DNA of 64,000 nucleotides from Pseudomonas orientalis (GTDB lineage: Bacteria > Pseudomonadota > Gammaproteobacteria > Pseudomonadales > Pseudomonadaceae). Under the pieces are notes generated by a model. That model had not been told where the DNA came from and did not search any database. It was given only the letters and a program-made list of their open reading frames with translations. Position numbers and translations under genes: made by a program. How positions within the stretch are numbered: the first letter of the stretch is position 1; the number at the start of each line of letters is the position of its first letter. Below are positions 43,806-52,728 of this stretch, in pieces. The stretch covers positions 5,627,501-5,691,500 of the forward strand of contig NZ_CP094351.1 of NCBI RefSeq assembly GCF_022807995.1, written 5' to 3'.

Positions 43806-44312
43806 GTGGCGAAGCAAAGTTCTCAGAAATTCATCGCGCGCAACCGTGCGCCTCGAGTGCAGATCGAGTACGACGTCGAGCTTTACGGCGCCGAGAAAAA
43901 GGTCCAGCTGCCCTTCGTCATGGGCGTGATGGCCGACCTCGCCGGCAAGCCAGCCGAGCCGTTGGCGCCCGTGGCCGACCGCAAGTTCCTTGAAGTGGAC
44001 GTCGACAACTTCGACTCGCGCCTCAAGGCCATGCAGCCGCGCGTGGCGTTCCACGTCCCCAACGAGCTGACCGGCGAAGGCAACCTGAGCCTGGACATCA
44101 CCTTCGAAAGCATGGACGACTTCAGCCCTGCCGCCGTGGCGCGCAAGGTCGACTCGTTGAACCAGCTGCTCGAAGCCCGCACCCAACTGGCCAACCTGCT
44201 GACCTACATGGACGGCAAGACTGGCGCTGAAGAAATCATCATGAAGGCGATCAAGGACCCGGCACTGCTCCAGGCACTTGCCAGTGCGCCCAAGCCTGCA
44301 GGGGACCAGTAA
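43806..44312 (+). CDS. tssB: T6SS contractile sheath small subunit TssB
   Basis: A 168-residue sheath protein (MAKQSSQKFIARNRAPRVQI) that assembles with TssC into the contractile tube. The start is a GTG at 43806 with AGGAG seven bases upstream. Conserved segments: VQIEYDVELYGAEKKVQLPFVMGVMADLAG, FLEVDVDNFDSRLKAM, and FESMDDFSPAAVARKV. tssC starts two bases after the stop, so stoichiometric expression is assured by coupling. Confidence 0.97.
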   Translation: MAKQSSQKFIARNRAPRVQIEYDVELYGAEKKVQLPFVMGVMADLAGKPAEPLAPVADRKFLEVDVDNFDSRLKAMQPRVAFHVPNELTGEGNLSLDITFESMDDFSPAAVARKVDSLNQLLEARTQLANLLTYMDGKTGAEEIIMKAIKDPALLQALASAPKPAGDQ

Positions 44313-44314
44313 TC

Positions 44315-45811
44315 ATGACTGACAATACCGTTCGCGAAGGCGCGCTGAACCTGGGCGCCACCGAAGAAACCAGCGAGTTCGCCTCGCTGTTGATGCAGGA
44401 ATTCAAGCCCAAGACCGAGCGTGCCCGCGAAGCCGTGGAAACCGCCGTGCGCACCCTCGCCGAACAGGCCCTGGCGCAAACCGACCTGGTGTCCAACGAC
44501 GCGATCAAATCGATCGAGTCGATCATCGCCGCCATCGACGCCAAGCTGACCGCCCAGGTCAACCAGATCATTCACCACCCGGACTTCCAGCAGCTGGAAA
44601 GCGCCTGGCGTGGCCTGCATTACCTGGTCAACAACACCGAAAGCGATGAGCAGCTCAAGATCCGCGTGCTCAACATCGCCAAGCCGGAGCTGCACAAGAC
44701 CCTGAAGAAATTCAAGGGCACCGCGTGGGACCAGAGCCCGATCTTCAAGAAGATGTACGAAGAAGAATACGGCCAGTTCGGCGGCGAACCCTACGGCTGC
44801 CTGGTAGGCGACTATTACTTCGACCAGTCGCCGCCCGATGTGGAACTGCTGGGCGAGCTGTCGAAAGTCTGCGCCGCCATGCACTCGCCGTTCATCGCTG
44901 CGGCGTCGCCGACCGTGATGGGCATGGGCTCCTGGCAGGAACTGTCGAACCCGCGCGACCTGACCAAGATCTTCACCACCCCGGAATACGCCGGCTGGCG
45001 TTCGCTGCGTGAATCGGAAGACTCGCGCTACATCGGCCTGACCATGCCGCGCTTCCTGGCGCGCCTGCCGTATGGCGCCAAGACCGACCCGGTGGAAGCC
45101 TTCGCTTTCGAAGAAAACACCGACGGCGCCGACAGCTCCAAGTACACCTGGGCCAACGCCGCGTACGCGATGGCAGTGAACATCAACCGTTCGTTCAAGC
45201 ACTACGGCTGGTGCTCGCGTATCCGTGGCATCGAGTCCGGCGGCGAAGTGGAAAACCTGCCGGCGCACACGTTCCCTACCGATGACGGTGGCGTGGACAT
45301 GAAGTGCCCGACGGAAATCGCCATCAGCGACCGCCGTGAAGCAGAGCTGGCGAAGAACGGTTTCATGCCGCTGCTGCACAAGAAAAACACCGACTTCGCC
45401 GCGTTCATCGGCGCCCAGTCGCTGCAGAAACCGGCCGAATACGACGACCCGGACGCCACCGCGAACGCCAACCTGGCCGCGCGCCTGCCGTACCTGTTCG
45501 CCACCTGCCGTTTCGCGCATTACTTGAAGTGCATCGTGCGCGACAAGGTCGGCTCCTTCAAAGAGAAGGACGAAATGCAGCGCTGGTTGCAGGACTGGAT
45601 CCTCAACTACGTCGATGGCGACCCTGCGCACTCCACCGAGACCACCAAGGCCCAGCACCCGTTGGCGGCGGCCGAAGTGATCGTGGAAGAAGTCGAAGGC
45701 AACCCGGGGTATTACAACTCCAAGTTCTACCTGCGCCCGCACTACCAGCTTGAAGGGCTGACGGTGTCGTTGCGCCTGGTATCGAAGCTGCCTTCGGCCA
45801 AGAGCGCTTAA
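44315..45811 (+). CDS. tssC: T6SS contractile sheath large subunit TssC
   Basis: A 498-residue protein (MTDNTVREGALNLGATEETS). Family landmarks are LESAWRGLHYLVNNTESDEQLKIRVLNI, YGCLVGDYYFDQSPPDVELL, FIAAASPTVMGM, and the C-terminal domain KCIVRDKVGSFKEKDEMQRWLQDWILNYV. It forms the outer sheath with TssB around the Hcp tube and is disassembled by ClpV. A family A REP pair follows the stop, separating it from hcp. Confidence 0.97.
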   Translation: MTDNTVREGALNLGATEETSEFASLLMQEFKPKTERAREAVETAVRTLAEQALAQTDLVSNDAIKSIESIIAAIDAKLTAQVNQIIHHPDFQQLESAWRGLHYLVNNTESDEQLKIRVLNIAKPELHKTLKKFKGTAWDQSPIFKKMYEEEYGQFGGEPYGCLVGDYYFDQSPPDVELLGELSKVCAAMHSPFIAAASPTVMGMGSWQELSNPRDLTKIFTTPEYAGWRSLRESEDSRYIGLTMPRFLARLPYGAKTDPVEAFAFEENTDGADSSKYTWANAAYAMAVNINRSFKHYGWCSRIRGIESGGEVENLPAHTFPTDDGGVDMKCPTEIAISDRREAELAKNGFMPLLHKKNTDFAAFIGAQSLQKPAEYDDPDATANANLAARLPYLFATCRFAHYLKCIVRDKVGSFKEKDEMQRWLQDWILNYVDGDPAHSTETTKAQHPLAAAEVIVEEVEGNPGYYNSKFYLRPHYQLEGLTVSLRLVSKLPSAKSA

Positions 45812-45833
45812 ACCTCGGATGAACTAGCTCTCC

Positions 45834-45920
45834 TGTGGGAGGGGGCTTGCCCCCGATAGCATCACCTCGGTCTGCCTGATAGACCGAGTTGCCTGCATCG
45901 GGGGCAAGCCCCCTCCCACA
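45834..45920. repeat. Paired REP element (REPIN), family A, inside the T6SS operon (tssC/hcp)
   Basis: Head-to-head arms TGTGGGAGGGGGCTTGCCCC and the inverted copy enclose about 40 bp, in which CTCGGTCT and AGACCGAG form a further inverted repeat. It occupies the 172-bp gap between tssC and hcp, so any transcript reading through forms a long hairpin. Confidence 0.9.
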
Positions 45921-45983
45921 CAAAAGCATTGGCCCTTTTGGGCATAACCAAATTCAGTGGCCCCGGCCACACAGGGAGAAATC

Positions 45984-46472
45984 ATGGCTGTTGATATTTT
46001 CATCAAGATCGGCGACATCAAGGGCGAGTCCATGGACAAGGCCCACAAGGACGAAATCGACGTGCTGAACTGGAGCTGGGGCATGGCCCAGTCCGGCAAT
46101 ATGCATGTGGGCGGTGGCGGCGGCGCGGGCAAGGTGAACATTCAGGACCTGTCGCTGACCAAATACGTCGACAAGGCGTCGCCAAACCTGATGATGCACT
46201 GCGCCAGCGGCAAGCACATCGACAAGGTCAAGCTGACCGTGCGCAAGGCCGGTGGCGAAAGCCAGGTCGAGTACATGGTGATCAACCTGGAAGAAGTGCT
46301 GGTCACCTCGCTGAGCACCGGCGGTTCGGGCACCGATGACCGCCTGACCGAAAACGTCACCCTGAACTTCGCCCAGGTGATGGTCGACTACCAGCCGCAG
46401 AAAGCCGACGGCACCAAAGACGGCGGCGCGATCAAGTTTGGCTGGAACATCCGTTCCAACACCAAGCGCTGA
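45984..46472 (+). CDS. hcp: T6SS tube protein Hcp, Hcp1 type
   Basis: A 162-residue tube subunit (MAVDIFIKIGDIKGESMDKA), the same length as P. aeruginosa Hcp1 and clearly of that type (WSWGMAQSGNMHVGGGGGAGKVN, LTKYVDKASPNLMMHC, RLTENVTLNFAQVMVDYQPQKADG). Hexamers stack into the inner tube, are secreted, and act as chaperones for small effectors. The start at 45984 has GGGAGA upstream. It is set off by a REP pair before and a strong hairpin after, which suits its need for higher expression than the rest. Confidence 0.97.
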   Translation: MAVDIFIKIGDIKGESMDKAHKDEIDVLNWSWGMAQSGNMHVGGGGGAGKVNIQDLSLTKYVDKASPNLMMHCASGKHIDKVKLTVRKAGGESQVEYMVINLEEVLVTSLSTGGSGTDDRLTENVTLNFAQVMVDYQPQKADGTKDGGAIKFGWNIRSNTKR

Positions 46473-46478
46473 TAGCCC

Positions 46479-46509
46479 CTGCAGCCGTGGCTTTGCGCCA
46501 CGGCTGCAG
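46479..46509 (+). terminator. Strong hairpin after hcp (partial terminator or mRNA stabiliser)
   Basis: CTGCAGCCGTGGC (46479-46491) and GCCACGGCTGCAG (46497-46509) form a perfect 13-bp stem with a 5-nt loop, six bases after the hcp stop. Only attttg follows, so termination is probably incomplete, reducing expression of tssE and the genes beyond relative to hcp. Confidence 0.75.
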
Positions 46510-46550
46510 ACATTTTGTCCTTCTCGCAACCCGTCCGTGGAGCTGCTTTG

Positions 46551-47066
46551 GTGGTAACTGAAATCGCTTCCCGCGACCGTCTGCAACCGTCCCTGCTGGA
46601 CCGGCTGACCGACGACGACCCAACCAATCCCAAGGAAAGCGCCGACAAACGCGTGCTGTCCCTGACCCAATTGAAAGCCTCGGTACTGCGCGACCTGGCG
46701 TGGCTGCTCAACACCACGTCGTTGCTCGATGCCGATGCCACGCTGCACACCCCGGCCGGTACGTCGGTGGTCAATTACGGCCTGCCGGCGCTGGCGGGCA
46801 ACAGCGTTTCCAGCGTGGATATCAAGGCGCTTGAAGCCCTGATCTACCAGGCTATCGCCACGTTCGAACCGCGCATCCTGCGCCATACCCTGCGGGTCAA
46901 GGCCCGTGTCGGCCCTGGCGAGATGAATCACAACGCGCTGAGCTTCGAGATTGAAGGCGACCTGTGGGCGCAGCCGGTGCCTTTGCGGCTGTTGCTGCAA
47001 ACCGACCTGGACCTGGAATCCGGGCATGTGCGCGTGGTCAATGCCGACCAGCGGAGACGCCCATGA
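46551..47066 (+). CDS. tssE: T6SS baseplate protein TssE (gp25-like)
   Basis: A 171-residue baseplate wedge protein with RDRLQPSLLDRLTDDDP at the N-terminus, LSLTQLKASVLRDLAWLLN, and VVNYGLPALAG, typical of the phage T4 gp25-like family. The start is uncertain: GTG at 46551 has GGAG eight bases upstream and is preferred; TTG at 46548 or 46515 are alternatives, the last lying just six bases beyond the hcp hairpin. In P. aeruginosa tagJ separates hcp and tssE; here it is missing. The stop overlaps the tssF start (ATGA). Confidence 0.92.
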   Translation: MVTEIASRDRLQPSLLDRLTDDDPTNPKESADKRVLSLTQLKASVLRDLAWLLNTTSLLDADATLHTPAGTSVVNYGLPALAGNSVSSVDIKALEALIYQAIATFEPRILRHTLRVKARVGPGEMNHNALSFEIEGDLWAQPVPLRLLLQTDLDLESGHVRVVNADQRRRP

Positions 47067-48922
47067 ACCCGCGCCTGCTGGAGCTGTACAACCAGGAACT
47101 GCACCACGTGCGCGAAAGCGCCGCCGAGTTCGCCAAGGAATACCCGAAGATCGCCAGTCGGCTGACCCTGTCCGGTATGGACTGCGCCGACCCGTACGTC
47201 GAACGCTTGCTCGAAGGCTTTGCCTACCTCACCGCCCGCGTGCAGCTCAAACTCGACGCCGAGTACCCGACCTTCACCCACAACCTGCTGGAAATCGCCT
47301 ACCCGCACTATCTGGCGCCGACGCCGTCAATGACCGTGGTGCAACTGCAGACCGACCCCGACGAAGGCTCCCTCGCCAGCGGTTTCCCCCTGCCCCGCGA
47401 CACGGTATTGCGTGCCGCATTGGGCCGCGAAACCCAGACCTGCTGCGAGTACCGTACCGCGCACCCGGTGACGCTGTGGCCGCTGCAGGTGAGCAACGCC
47501 GAATACTTCGGCAACCCGGCCGCCGTGCTCGGCCGCCTGGCCGCCAGCGAACCGAAAGCCAAGGCCGGTCTGCGCCTGACCCTGCGCACCGGCGCCGAAT
47601 TGCCGTTCAACAGCCTCGATCTGGATAACCTGCCGTTGTACCTCAGCGGCGCCGATGAGCAGCCGTTTCGCCTCTACGAACAACTGCTGGGCAACGCCTG
47701 CGCGGTGTTCGCGCGCAAGCCCGGGGGCGACTGGGTTGAGCGCCTGCCTCAGGATGCGTTGCGCTCACGCGGTTTCGACGATGCCGACGCGGCCATGCCG
47801 GTGGTGGCGCGGGCGTTCCAGGGCTATCGGTTGTTGCAGGAATACTTCGCCCTGCCCCACCGTTTCCTGTTTGTCGAATTCGCCGAGCTGAGCCGTGCGG
47901 TCAAACGTTGCGACGGCCAGGAGCTGGAGCTGATCGTGCTGTTCGACCGTCACGAACCCAGCCTTGAAGGCAGCGTCGGCGCGGCGCAATTCCTGCCGTT
48001 CTGCACGCCGGCGATCAACCTGTTCCCCAAGCGCGTGGACCGTATTCACTTGTCGGATCGGGTCAACGAACACCATGTGATCGCCGACCGCACACGGCCG
48101 ATGGATTTCGAGATTCACTCCCTGAGCGGCATCACCGGCCACGGCACCGGGCCGGAGCAGCCGTTTTTGCCGTTTTATGCCGTGCGCGATCCCTCCCGTT
48201 ATGGGCGTGACCAGGCCTACTACACGGTACGCCGCGAACCCCGCGTGCTGTCCAGTGACCAGCGACGCAACGGCCCGCGTTCCACTTATGTGGGCAGCGA
48301 AACCTTCGTCAGCCTGGTGGACAGCCGTCAGGCGCCGTATCGGCATGACCTGCGCCAGCTCGGCGTGACCGCGCTGTGCACCAACCGCGACTTGCCATTG
48401 TTCATGACCGTAGGCAATGGCAAGACCGACTTCACCCTGGCCGACAGCGCCCCGGTATTGGCCGTGCGCTGTGTGGCAGGCCCAAGCCGCCCGCGCGCCA
48501 GCCATGCCCATGATGCCAAGGCCTGGCGCCTGATCAGCCAGTTGTCGCTCAATTATCTGTCCTTGAGCGAACAGGGCCAGGGTGCCGGGGCCCTGCGCGA
48601 ACTGCTGCGCCTGTACGGCGACAGCAACGACGCCGCCCTGCAATTGCAGATCGAAGGCCTGCGCGAAGTCAGCAGCAAAGCCGTGACCCGACGCCTGCCG
48701 ATGCCCGGCCCGATTGTGTTCGGCCGGGGCCTGGAAATCACCCTGGAATTCGATGAAAACGCGTTTCGCGGCACCGGGGTGTTCCTGCTCGGTGCCGTAC
48801 TGGAACGCTTCCTGGCACGCTACGTGTCGATCAACAGTTTTACCGAAACGGTGATCCGTACCACCGAACGCGGCGAGATCATGCGATGGAAAGCCAAGCC
48901 CGGACGGCGTCCGACCCTGTGA
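47063..48922 (+). CDS. tssF: T6SS baseplate protein TssF
   Basis: A 619-residue baseplate protein starting at 47063 (MNPRLLELYNQELHHVRESA), the standard TssF N-terminus. Conserved blocks: FAKEYPKIASRLTLSG, DPYVERLLEGFAYLTARVQ, LLEIAYPHYLAPTPSM, FCTPAINLFPKRVDRI and the late FRGTGVFLLGAVLERFLARY. With TssG and TssE it makes the baseplate wedge. It overlaps tssE by four bases and tssG by 37 bases. Confidence 0.96.
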   Translation: MNPRLLELYNQELHHVRESAAEFAKEYPKIASRLTLSGMDCADPYVERLLEGFAYLTARVQLKLDAEYPTFTHNLLEIAYPHYLAPTPSMTVVQLQTDPDEGSLASGFPLPRDTVLRAALGRETQTCCEYRTAHPVTLWPLQVSNAEYFGNPAAVLGRLAASEPKAKAGLRLTLRTGAELPFNSLDLDNLPLYLSGADEQPFRLYEQLLGNACAVFARKPGGDWVERLPQDALRSRGFDDADAAMPVVARAFQGYRLLQEYFALPHRFLFVEFAELSRAVKRCDGQELELIVLFDRHEPSLEGSVGAAQFLPFCTPAINLFPKRVDRIHLSDRVNEHHVIADRTRPMDFEIHSLSGITGHGTGPEQPFLPFYAVRDPSRYGRDQAYYTVRREPRVLSSDQRRNGPRSTYVGSETFVSLVDSRQAPYRHDLRQLGVTALCTNRDLPLFMTVGNGKTDFTLADSAPVLAVRCVAGPSRPRASHAHDAKAWRLISQLSLNYLSLSEQGQGAGALRELLRLYGDSNDAALQLQIEGLREVSSKAVTRRLPMPGPIVFGRGLEITLEFDENAFRGTGVFLLGAVLERFLARYVSINSFTETVIRTTERGEIMRWKAKPGRRPTL

Positions 48923-49929
48923 GTACCCTGGACGCGATGCACCAGGAACCCTGGGAATATGACTTCTTCCAGGCGCTGCGGCGTATCGAATGCGAATCGC
49001 CGGACCTGCCGCGCCTGGGCCATTCCCTGCGCCTGGCCGATGACCCGCTGCGCCTGGGGCAGCAGGCCGATTGCACCTTCGCTCCGGCCACCCTGGCGTC
49101 GGTCGACCCGGGCGGCGACGGCAAACCGGCGCGGCTGGAGCAATTCTTCTTCGGCCTCGGCGGCCCCAACGGCCCGCTGCCGCTGCATATCACCGAGTAC
49201 GTGCGCGAGCGCCAGCGCAACAATGCCGACAGCACCAGCAAGCAGTTCCTGGATGTGTTCCACCATCGCCTGCTGACCTTGTTCTACCGGGCCTGGGCCG
49301 AAGCGCGGCCGACGGTCAGCCATGACCGACCGGACGACGACTATTGGTCCGCGCGCCTCGCCGCCCTGAGTGGCCGCGGCATGCCCAGTTTGCTCAACCA
49401 GGGCTTGATCCCCGACACGGCGAAGCTGCATTACAGCGGCCACTTGTCGGCGCAAACCCGCTACCCGGATGGCTTGAAGGCCATCCTCAGCGAGTACTTC
49501 GGCGTGCCGGTGGCGATCGAAGAATACGTCGGCCAATGGCTGGAACTGCCCGAACGCAGCCGCGTCGGCGTGAGCGCCAACCGGCTGGGCGTGGACTTCT
49601 GCCTGGGCAGCCATGTGTGGGACCGCCAGCACAAATTCCGTATTCGCCTCGGGCCGCTCAAGTTCGCCGATTACATGGGCATGCTGCCAGGCCATCAGCC
49701 GTTCAACGAGCTGGTGGCCTGGGTGGCCGAGTACCTGGGCCATGAACTGGACTGGGACTTGAATCTGGTCCTGCAACAACCTGAAGTCCCGGCGCTGCAG
49801 CTCAACGGCCAGTTTCGCCTGGGTTTCAATACCTGGCTCGGCCAACCTGCGCATGACGCCAACGACCTAATCCTGGCGCGGCATTACGCCGATCACGCCA
49901 CCACTTCAAGGAATCCAGAGCATGGGTGA
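48886..49929 (+). CDS. tssG: T6SS baseplate protein TssG
   Basis: A 347-residue baseplate protein (ImpH/VasB family). Motifs: EPWEYDFFQALRRIE, LEQFFFGLGGPNGPLPLHIT, FLDVFHHRLLTLFYRAWAE, LSEYFGVPVAIEEYVG and LDWDLNLVLQQPEVP. The start at 48886 overlaps tssF by 37 bases and is the only ATG giving the full N-terminus. Its last codons overlap the clpV start by eight bases. Confidence 0.95.
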   Translation: MESQARTASDPVSTLDAMHQEPWEYDFFQALRRIECESPDLPRLGHSLRLADDPLRLGQQADCTFAPATLASVDPGGDGKPARLEQFFFGLGGPNGPLPLHITEYVRERQRNNADSTSKQFLDVFHHRLLTLFYRAWAEARPTVSHDRPDDDYWSARLAALSGRGMPSLLNQGLIPDTAKLHYSGHLSAQTRYPDGLKAILSEYFGVPVAIEEYVGQWLELPERSRVGVSANRLGVDFCLGSHVWDRQHKFRIRLGPLKFADYMGMLPGHQPFNELVAWVAEYLGHELDWDLNLVLQQPEVPALQLNGQFRLGFNTWLGQPAHDANDLILARHYADHATTSRNPEHG

Positions 49930-52576
49930 AATCAGTCGCGCCGCACTGTTCGGCAAACTCAACAGCGTGGCCTACAAGGCCATCGAAGCCGCCACCGTGT
50001 TCTGCAAACTGCGGGGCAACCCGTATGTGGAACTGGCCCACTGGTTTCATCAGTTGCTGCAACTGCAGGACTCGGACCTGCACCGCATCATCCGTCAGTT
50101 CAACCTGGAGCCGGCACGCCTGGCCCGCGACTTGACCGAAGCCCTGGACCGCCTGCCGCGCGGCTCGACCTCGATCACCGACCTGTCGTCCCATGTGGAA
50201 GAAGCGGTGGAGCGCGGTTGGGTGTACGGCAGCCTGATGTTCGGTGAGAGCCAGGTGCGCACCGGTTACCTGGTGCTGGGCATTCTGAAAACGCCGAGCC
50301 TGCGCCATGCGCTGCTGGGCCTGTCTGCCGAGTTTGACAAGATCAAACCCGAAGCCTTGAGCGAGCGTTTTGACGAGTACGTCGGCGACTCGCCGGAAAA
50401 TGCATTGAGCGCCAGCGATGGTTTCAATGCCGGGGCGGTGCCGGGTGAAGCCAGCGGCGCCATGGCCCCCAGCGCGATGGGCAAGCAGGAGGCGCTCAAG
50501 CGCTTTACCGTCGACCTCACCGAGCAAGCCCGCAGCGGCAAGCTCGACCCGATCGTCGGCCGTGATGAAGAGATCCGCCAGCTGGTGGACATCCTCATGC
50601 GGCGCCGCCAGAACAACCCGATCCTCACCGGTGAAGCCGGGGTGGGCAAGACCGCCGTGGTCGAAGGTTTCGCCCTGCGCATCGTCGCCGGCGATGTGCC
50701 GCCTGCGCTCAAGGACGTGGAACTGCGCAGCCTCGACGTGGGCCTGCTGCAAGCCGGCGCCAGCATGAAAGGCGAGTTCGAACAGCGTCTGCGCCAGGTC
50801 ATCGAAGACGTGCAGGCCTCGCCCAAGCCGATCATCCTGTTTATCGACGAAGCCCACACCCTGGTCGGTGCCGGTGGCGCCGCCGGCACGGGCGACGCGG
50901 CCAACCTGCTCAAGCCTGCGCTGGCCCGTGGCACCTTGCGTACCGTGGCCGCCACGACCTGGGCCGAGTACAAGAAGCACATCGAAAAAGACCCGGCCCT
51001 GACCCGCCGCTTTCAGGTGGTGCAGGTCGCCGAGCCGTCGGAAGACAAGGCGCTGCTGATGATGCGCGGCGTGGCCTCGACCATGGAGAAACACCACCAG
51101 GTGCAGATCCTCGATGAAGCCCTGGAAGCCTCGGTCAAGCTGTCGCACCGCTATATTCCGGCGCGCCAGTTGCCGGACAAATCCGTGAGCCTGCTGGACA
51201 CCGCCTGCGCCCGCGTCGCCATCAGCCTGCACGCGGTGCCGGCCGAAGTGGACGACAGCCGCCGTCGTATCGAAGCGCTGGAAACCGAGCTGCAAATTAT
51301 CGCCCGCGAGCATGCGATCGGCATTGCCATCGGTGCGCGCCAGACCAACAGCGAAGCCTTGCTGAGTGCCGAACGTGAGCGTCTGGCCACCTTGGAAAGC
51401 CGTTGGGCTGAAGAAAAAGCCTTGGTGGATGAGCTGCTCGCCACCCGTGCGACCTTGCGCGAAAAAGCCGGTGTGGTGGACAGCGGCAGCGACGAATTGC
51501 GCACGCAACTGATCGACCTGCAACAACGCCTCACTGCGCTGCAAGGCGAAACCCCGCTGATCCTGCCGACCGTGGATTACCAGGCTGTGGCCTCGGTGGT
51601 CGCCGACTGGACCGGCATCCCGGTCGGCCGCATGGCGCGCAACGAACTGGAGACGGTGCTCAACCTCGACCAGCATTTGAAGAAACGCATCATCGGCCAG
51701 GACCACGCCCTGCAGATGATCGCCAAGCGCATCCAGACCTCTCGCGCCGGCCTCGACAACCCGAGCAAGCCGATTGGCGTGTTCATGCTAGCCGGCACCT
51801 CGGGCGTGGGCAAGACCGAAACCGCCCTGGCCCTGGCCGAAGCCATGTATGGCGGCGAGCAGAACGTGATCACCATCAACATGAGCGAGTTCCAGGAAGC
51901 CCACACGGTGTCGACCCTCAAGGGCGCACCACCGGGCTATATCGGCTACGGCGAAGGTGGCGTGCTGACCGAAGCGGTGCGGCGCAAGCCTTACAGCGTG
52001 GTGCTGCTGGACGAAGTGGAAAAAGCCCACCCGGACGTGCATGAAATCTTCTTCCAGGTGTTCGACAAGGGCGTGATGGAAGACGGCGAAGGCCGGGTGA
52101 TCGACTTCAAGAACACCCTGATCCTGCTCACGACCAATGCCGGTACCGAGCTGATTTCCCAGGTCTGCAAAGACCCGGCGAACATCCCTGAGCCGGAAGA
52201 AATCGCCAAGGCCCTGCGCCAGCCGCTGCTTGAGATCTTCCCGCCGGCACTGCTTGGCCGCCTGGTAACCATTCCGTACTACCCGCTGAGCGACGAGATG
52301 CTCAAGGCGATCACTCGCCTGCAACTGAACCGCATCAAGAAGCGCGTGGAAAACACCCATAAGGTCGCCTTCGACTATGACGACGCGGTGGTCGACCTGA
52401 TCGTCTCGCGCTGCACCGAAACCGAAAGCGGCGGGCGCATGATCGACACCATCCTCACCAACAGCCTGCTGCCGGACATGAGCCGTGAATTCCTCACGCG
52501 CATGCTCGAAGGCAAAGCGCTGGCGGGGGTGCGGATCAGCAGCCGGGATAATGAGCTGCACTACCAGTTTGGCTGA
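49922..52576 (+). CDS. clpV: T6SS sheath-recycling AAA+ ATPase ClpV (TssH)
   Basis: An 884-residue Clp/HSP100 ATPase that unfolds contracted TssB/TssC sheaths for reuse. An N-terminal domain (about 1-160) precedes two ATPase modules: the first with GEAGVGKT at 237-244 and IILFIDEAHTLVGAGG, the second with GTSGVGKTETALALAEAM near 625 and VVLLDEVEKAHPDVHEIFFQ. A coiled middle domain lies at about 420-550. The start overlaps the tssG end. No TagJ partner is encoded in the operon. A family A REP pair follows. Confidence 0.97.
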   Translation: MGEISRAALFGKLNSVAYKAIEAATVFCKLRGNPYVELAHWFHQLLQLQDSDLHRIIRQFNLEPARLARDLTEALDRLPRGSTSITDLSSHVEEAVERGWVYGSLMFGESQVRTGYLVLGILKTPSLRHALLGLSAEFDKIKPEALSERFDEYVGDSPENALSASDGFNAGAVPGEASGAMAPSAMGKQEALKRFTVDLTEQARSGKLDPIVGRDEEIRQLVDILMRRRQNNPILTGEAGVGKTAVVEGFALRIVAGDVPPALKDVELRSLDVGLLQAGASMKGEFEQRLRQVIEDVQASPKPIILFIDEAHTLVGAGGAAGTGDAANLLKPALARGTLRTVAATTWAEYKKHIEKDPALTRRFQVVQVAEPSEDKALLMMRGVASTMEKHHQVQILDEALEASVKLSHRYIPARQLPDKSVSLLDTACARVAISLHAVPAEVDDSRRRIEALETELQIIAREHAIGIAIGARQTNSEALLSAERERLATLESRWAEEKALVDELLATRATLREKAGVVDSGSDELRTQLIDLQQRLTALQGETPLILPTVDYQAVASVVADWTGIPVGRMARNELETVLNLDQHLKKRIIGQDHALQMIAKRIQTSRAGLDNPSKPIGVFMLAGTSGVGKTETALALAEAMYGGEQNVITINMSEFQEAHTVSTLKGAPPGYIGYGEGGVLTEAVRRKPYSVVLLDEVEKAHPDVHEIFFQVFDKGVMEDGEGRVIDFKNTLILLTTNAGTELISQVCKDPANIPEPEEIAKALRQPLLEIFPPALLGRLVTIPYYPLSDEMLKAITRLQLNRIKKRVENTHKVAFDYDDAVVDLIVSRCTETESGGRMIDTILTNSLLPDMSREFLTRMLEGKALAGVRISSRDNELHYQFG

Positions 52577-52593
52577 CGGAATGCGGTTAAAAC

Positions 52594-52684
52594 TGTGGGA
52601 GGGGGCTTGCCCCCGATGGCGGTGAATCAGTCACAGAATGCATCAACTGACACACAGCTATCGGGGGCAAGCCCCCTCCCACAC
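52594..52684. repeat. Paired REP element (REPIN), family A, inside the T6SS operon (clpV/vgrG)
   Basis: Head-to-head arms TGTGGGAGGGGGCTTGCCCC and inverted copy, 17 bp after the clpV stop. The interior holds the same gatggcggtgaatcag type sequence as the left interior of the copy at 7401. It marks the border between the secretion machine and the spike/effector genes. Confidence 0.9.
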
Positions 52685-52728
52685 TTTGAACCGGTTTCTT
52701 CAGTTATTTAGTCATTAAGAGACGCCTG

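Noticed and set aside
49826..51706. 626-codon reverse frame opposite clpV
   Set aside because: ClpV Walker motifs lie on the forward strand.
7401..52684. CRISPR array or tandem repeats
   Set aside because: The repeated motifs are dispersed REP pairs with unrelated interiors, not regularly spaced repeats with spacers.
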